DNA of 13,301 bases. Source: Candidatus Latescibacterota bacterium (GTDB lineage Bacteria > Krumholzibacteriota > Krumholzibacteriia > Krumholzibacteriales > WJIX01). The notes under the pieces are model-generated. The model worked only from the letters and a program-made list of their open reading frames with translations. It was not told the DNA's origin and did not search any database. Both the position numbers and the translations under genes were made by a program. The stretch covers positions 1 through 13,301 of the forward strand of contig DAOWMJ010000029.1 of NCBI GenBank assembly GCA_030643145.1. Direction: 5' to 3'. Below are positions 12,700 to 13,301 of the stretch, piece by piece (the first letter of the stretch is position 1; every line of letters begins with the position of its first letter).

Positions 12700-13301
12700 A
12701 TGAAAATTGCGGTTCTTATGCTGAATTCCGGGCGGGGCAGCGGTGAAGTAGCTAGGCAGCAGATTCGCTATCTCGCGTCTAACGGAAACAGAGTCTACTT
12801 TATGCATCCAAATATTGGAGAAGGCACGCCGGGTGCAATTAATATAGACATTGAACTTCACACATCCACAACTCCTGTTCACGAGCATTTACCTTCGGCT
12901 GGGCGAACCCAGGAACAGGTTGCCGGCATGTCATATGAACGCGCTTTGTCATATCTTTCTGACTATGAAAGTGCACTGGAGTCGGTTATTGACGAGGTGG
13001 ATATCGTTCTTGGGCATCACGCCAGCATAAGCGCCATCGCTGCCGCAAATGTTGCCGTGAGGGCCGGGAAACCATATGTGCTCTTTCTTCATGGTACAGG
13101 GATCGAGCCGCGGCATCACGGCGGGTACGACGACAGAATCTGGTCTTTGATCAAGAAGGCGATTGAGGGGGCAAAGGGAATCCTTGTTACAACTGAGTAT
13201 GTCCGTGACCGGCTCGTCCGTGATCTTATTGATCTTTCTTTGGAACGCTTCCTGGTGCTTCCATGCGGTATTGACCTTGAGGAGTTCTGTCCGGGCAGAA
13301 A
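12700..13301 (+). CDS. GT4-like glycosyltransferase, N-terminal part (runs off the window)
   Basis: An open frame of 200 codons with no stop before the window ends. It begins MKIAVLMLNSGRGSGEVARQ, the first beta strand and Gly-rich loop of a GT-B fold acceptor domain. Further on it has HASISAIAAANVAVRAGKPYV (the HA-S-xx-A region), LFLHGTG with a pair of His nearby (EPRHHGG), and LPCGIDLEEFCPGR, the linker signature of family GT4, which usually reads PNGVDxxxF. Family GT4 enzymes add sugars from nucleotide donors to lipid or glycan acceptors in envelope polysaccharide synthesis. The donor-binding domain lies beyond the window. The ribosome site GGAAAGG (12688-12694) is 5 nt before ATG 12700. 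It follows the kinase after 99 nt. It is probably the first gene of an envelope-glycan cluster, but nothing to the right is visible. Confidence 0.75.
   Translation, partial: MKIAVLMLNSGRGSGEVARQQIRYLASNGNRVYFMHPNIGEGTPGAINIDIELHTSTTPVHEHLPSAGRTQEQVAGMSYERALSYLSDYESALESVIDEVDIVLGHHASISAIAAANVAVRAGKPYVLFLHGTGIEPRHHGGYDDRIWSLIKKAIEGAKGILVTTEYVRDRLVRDLIDLSLERFLVLPCGIDLEEFCPGR

Noticed and set aside
12613..12888. 91-codon open frame on the minus strand
   Set aside because: It lies antisense to the start of the glycosyltransferase, whose frame stays open to the window edge with clear GT4 features.
1..13301. CRISPR array, tRNA, rRNA, transposase or integrase
   Set aside because: No regularly spaced direct repeats, no cloverleaf or rRNA-like sequence seen by eye, and no mobility-protein motifs in any frame.

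Overview
The window holds fourteen protein genes, all on the + strand. Two are cut by the window edges: an RNA methyltransferase at the left and a glycosyltransferase at the right. I see no tRNA, rRNA, CRISPR array, transposase, integrase or attachment site. The organism looks like a bacterium of the FCB superphylum or a nearby candidate phylum (Zixibacteria, Latescibacteria or KSB1-like). The grounds are a secreted protein ending in the FCB-type C-terminal sorting / FlgD-like domain (QNYPNPFNP near its start), a Ser/Thr kinase fused to a TolB-like domain and TPRs, an archaeal-type Prx6 peroxiredoxin and rubredoxin-less rubrerythrins. The last two fit an anaerobe or microaerophile. This is inference; the sequence carries no taxonomic marker.

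Layout. 1-232: end of a THUMP/RlmL-type RNA methyltransferase. 301-1236: D-2-hydroxyacid dehydrogenase. 1446-3056: secreted family C69 dipeptidase behind a TTGACA promoter. 3176-4438: secreted protein with two copies of an unrecognised ~147-residue domain plus a C-terminal sorting domain. 4479-6641: an AT-rich cassette of a PadR repressor, a HAAS-type multi-span membrane protein (overlapping padR by 8 nt) and a membrane-anchored FmdE-like protein. Its strong promoter contains tandem 9-bp repeats. 6642-7003: gene-poor stretch with a UUCG-loop hairpin. 7004-7561: small class I SAM methyltransferase. 7671-8259: a small protein and a nucleotidyltransferase whose genes overlap by 59 nt, resembling a toxin-antitoxin module. 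8360-10133: peroxide and iron defence cluster of one Prx6-type peroxiredoxin and two diverged ferritin-like proteins. 10231-12600: transmembrane Ser/Thr kinase with TolB-like and TPR regions. 12700-13301: start of a GT4-like glycosyltransferase.

How genes may work together. The PadR/HAAS/FmdE genes are spaced as one transcription unit: PadR would sense a signal and repress its own promoter, the HAAS protein would relay or respond at the membrane, and the FmdE-like protein would be the extracytoplasmic effector. The peroxiredoxin and the two ferritin-like proteins form a coherent peroxide-detoxification set. The remaining genes look independent.

The best candidates for something undescribed are the PadR-HAAS-FmdE-like cassette, the duplicated Cys-pair domain of the secreted protein, and the overlapping small-ORF/nucleotidyltransferase pair. 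None of these can be proven from sequence alone.
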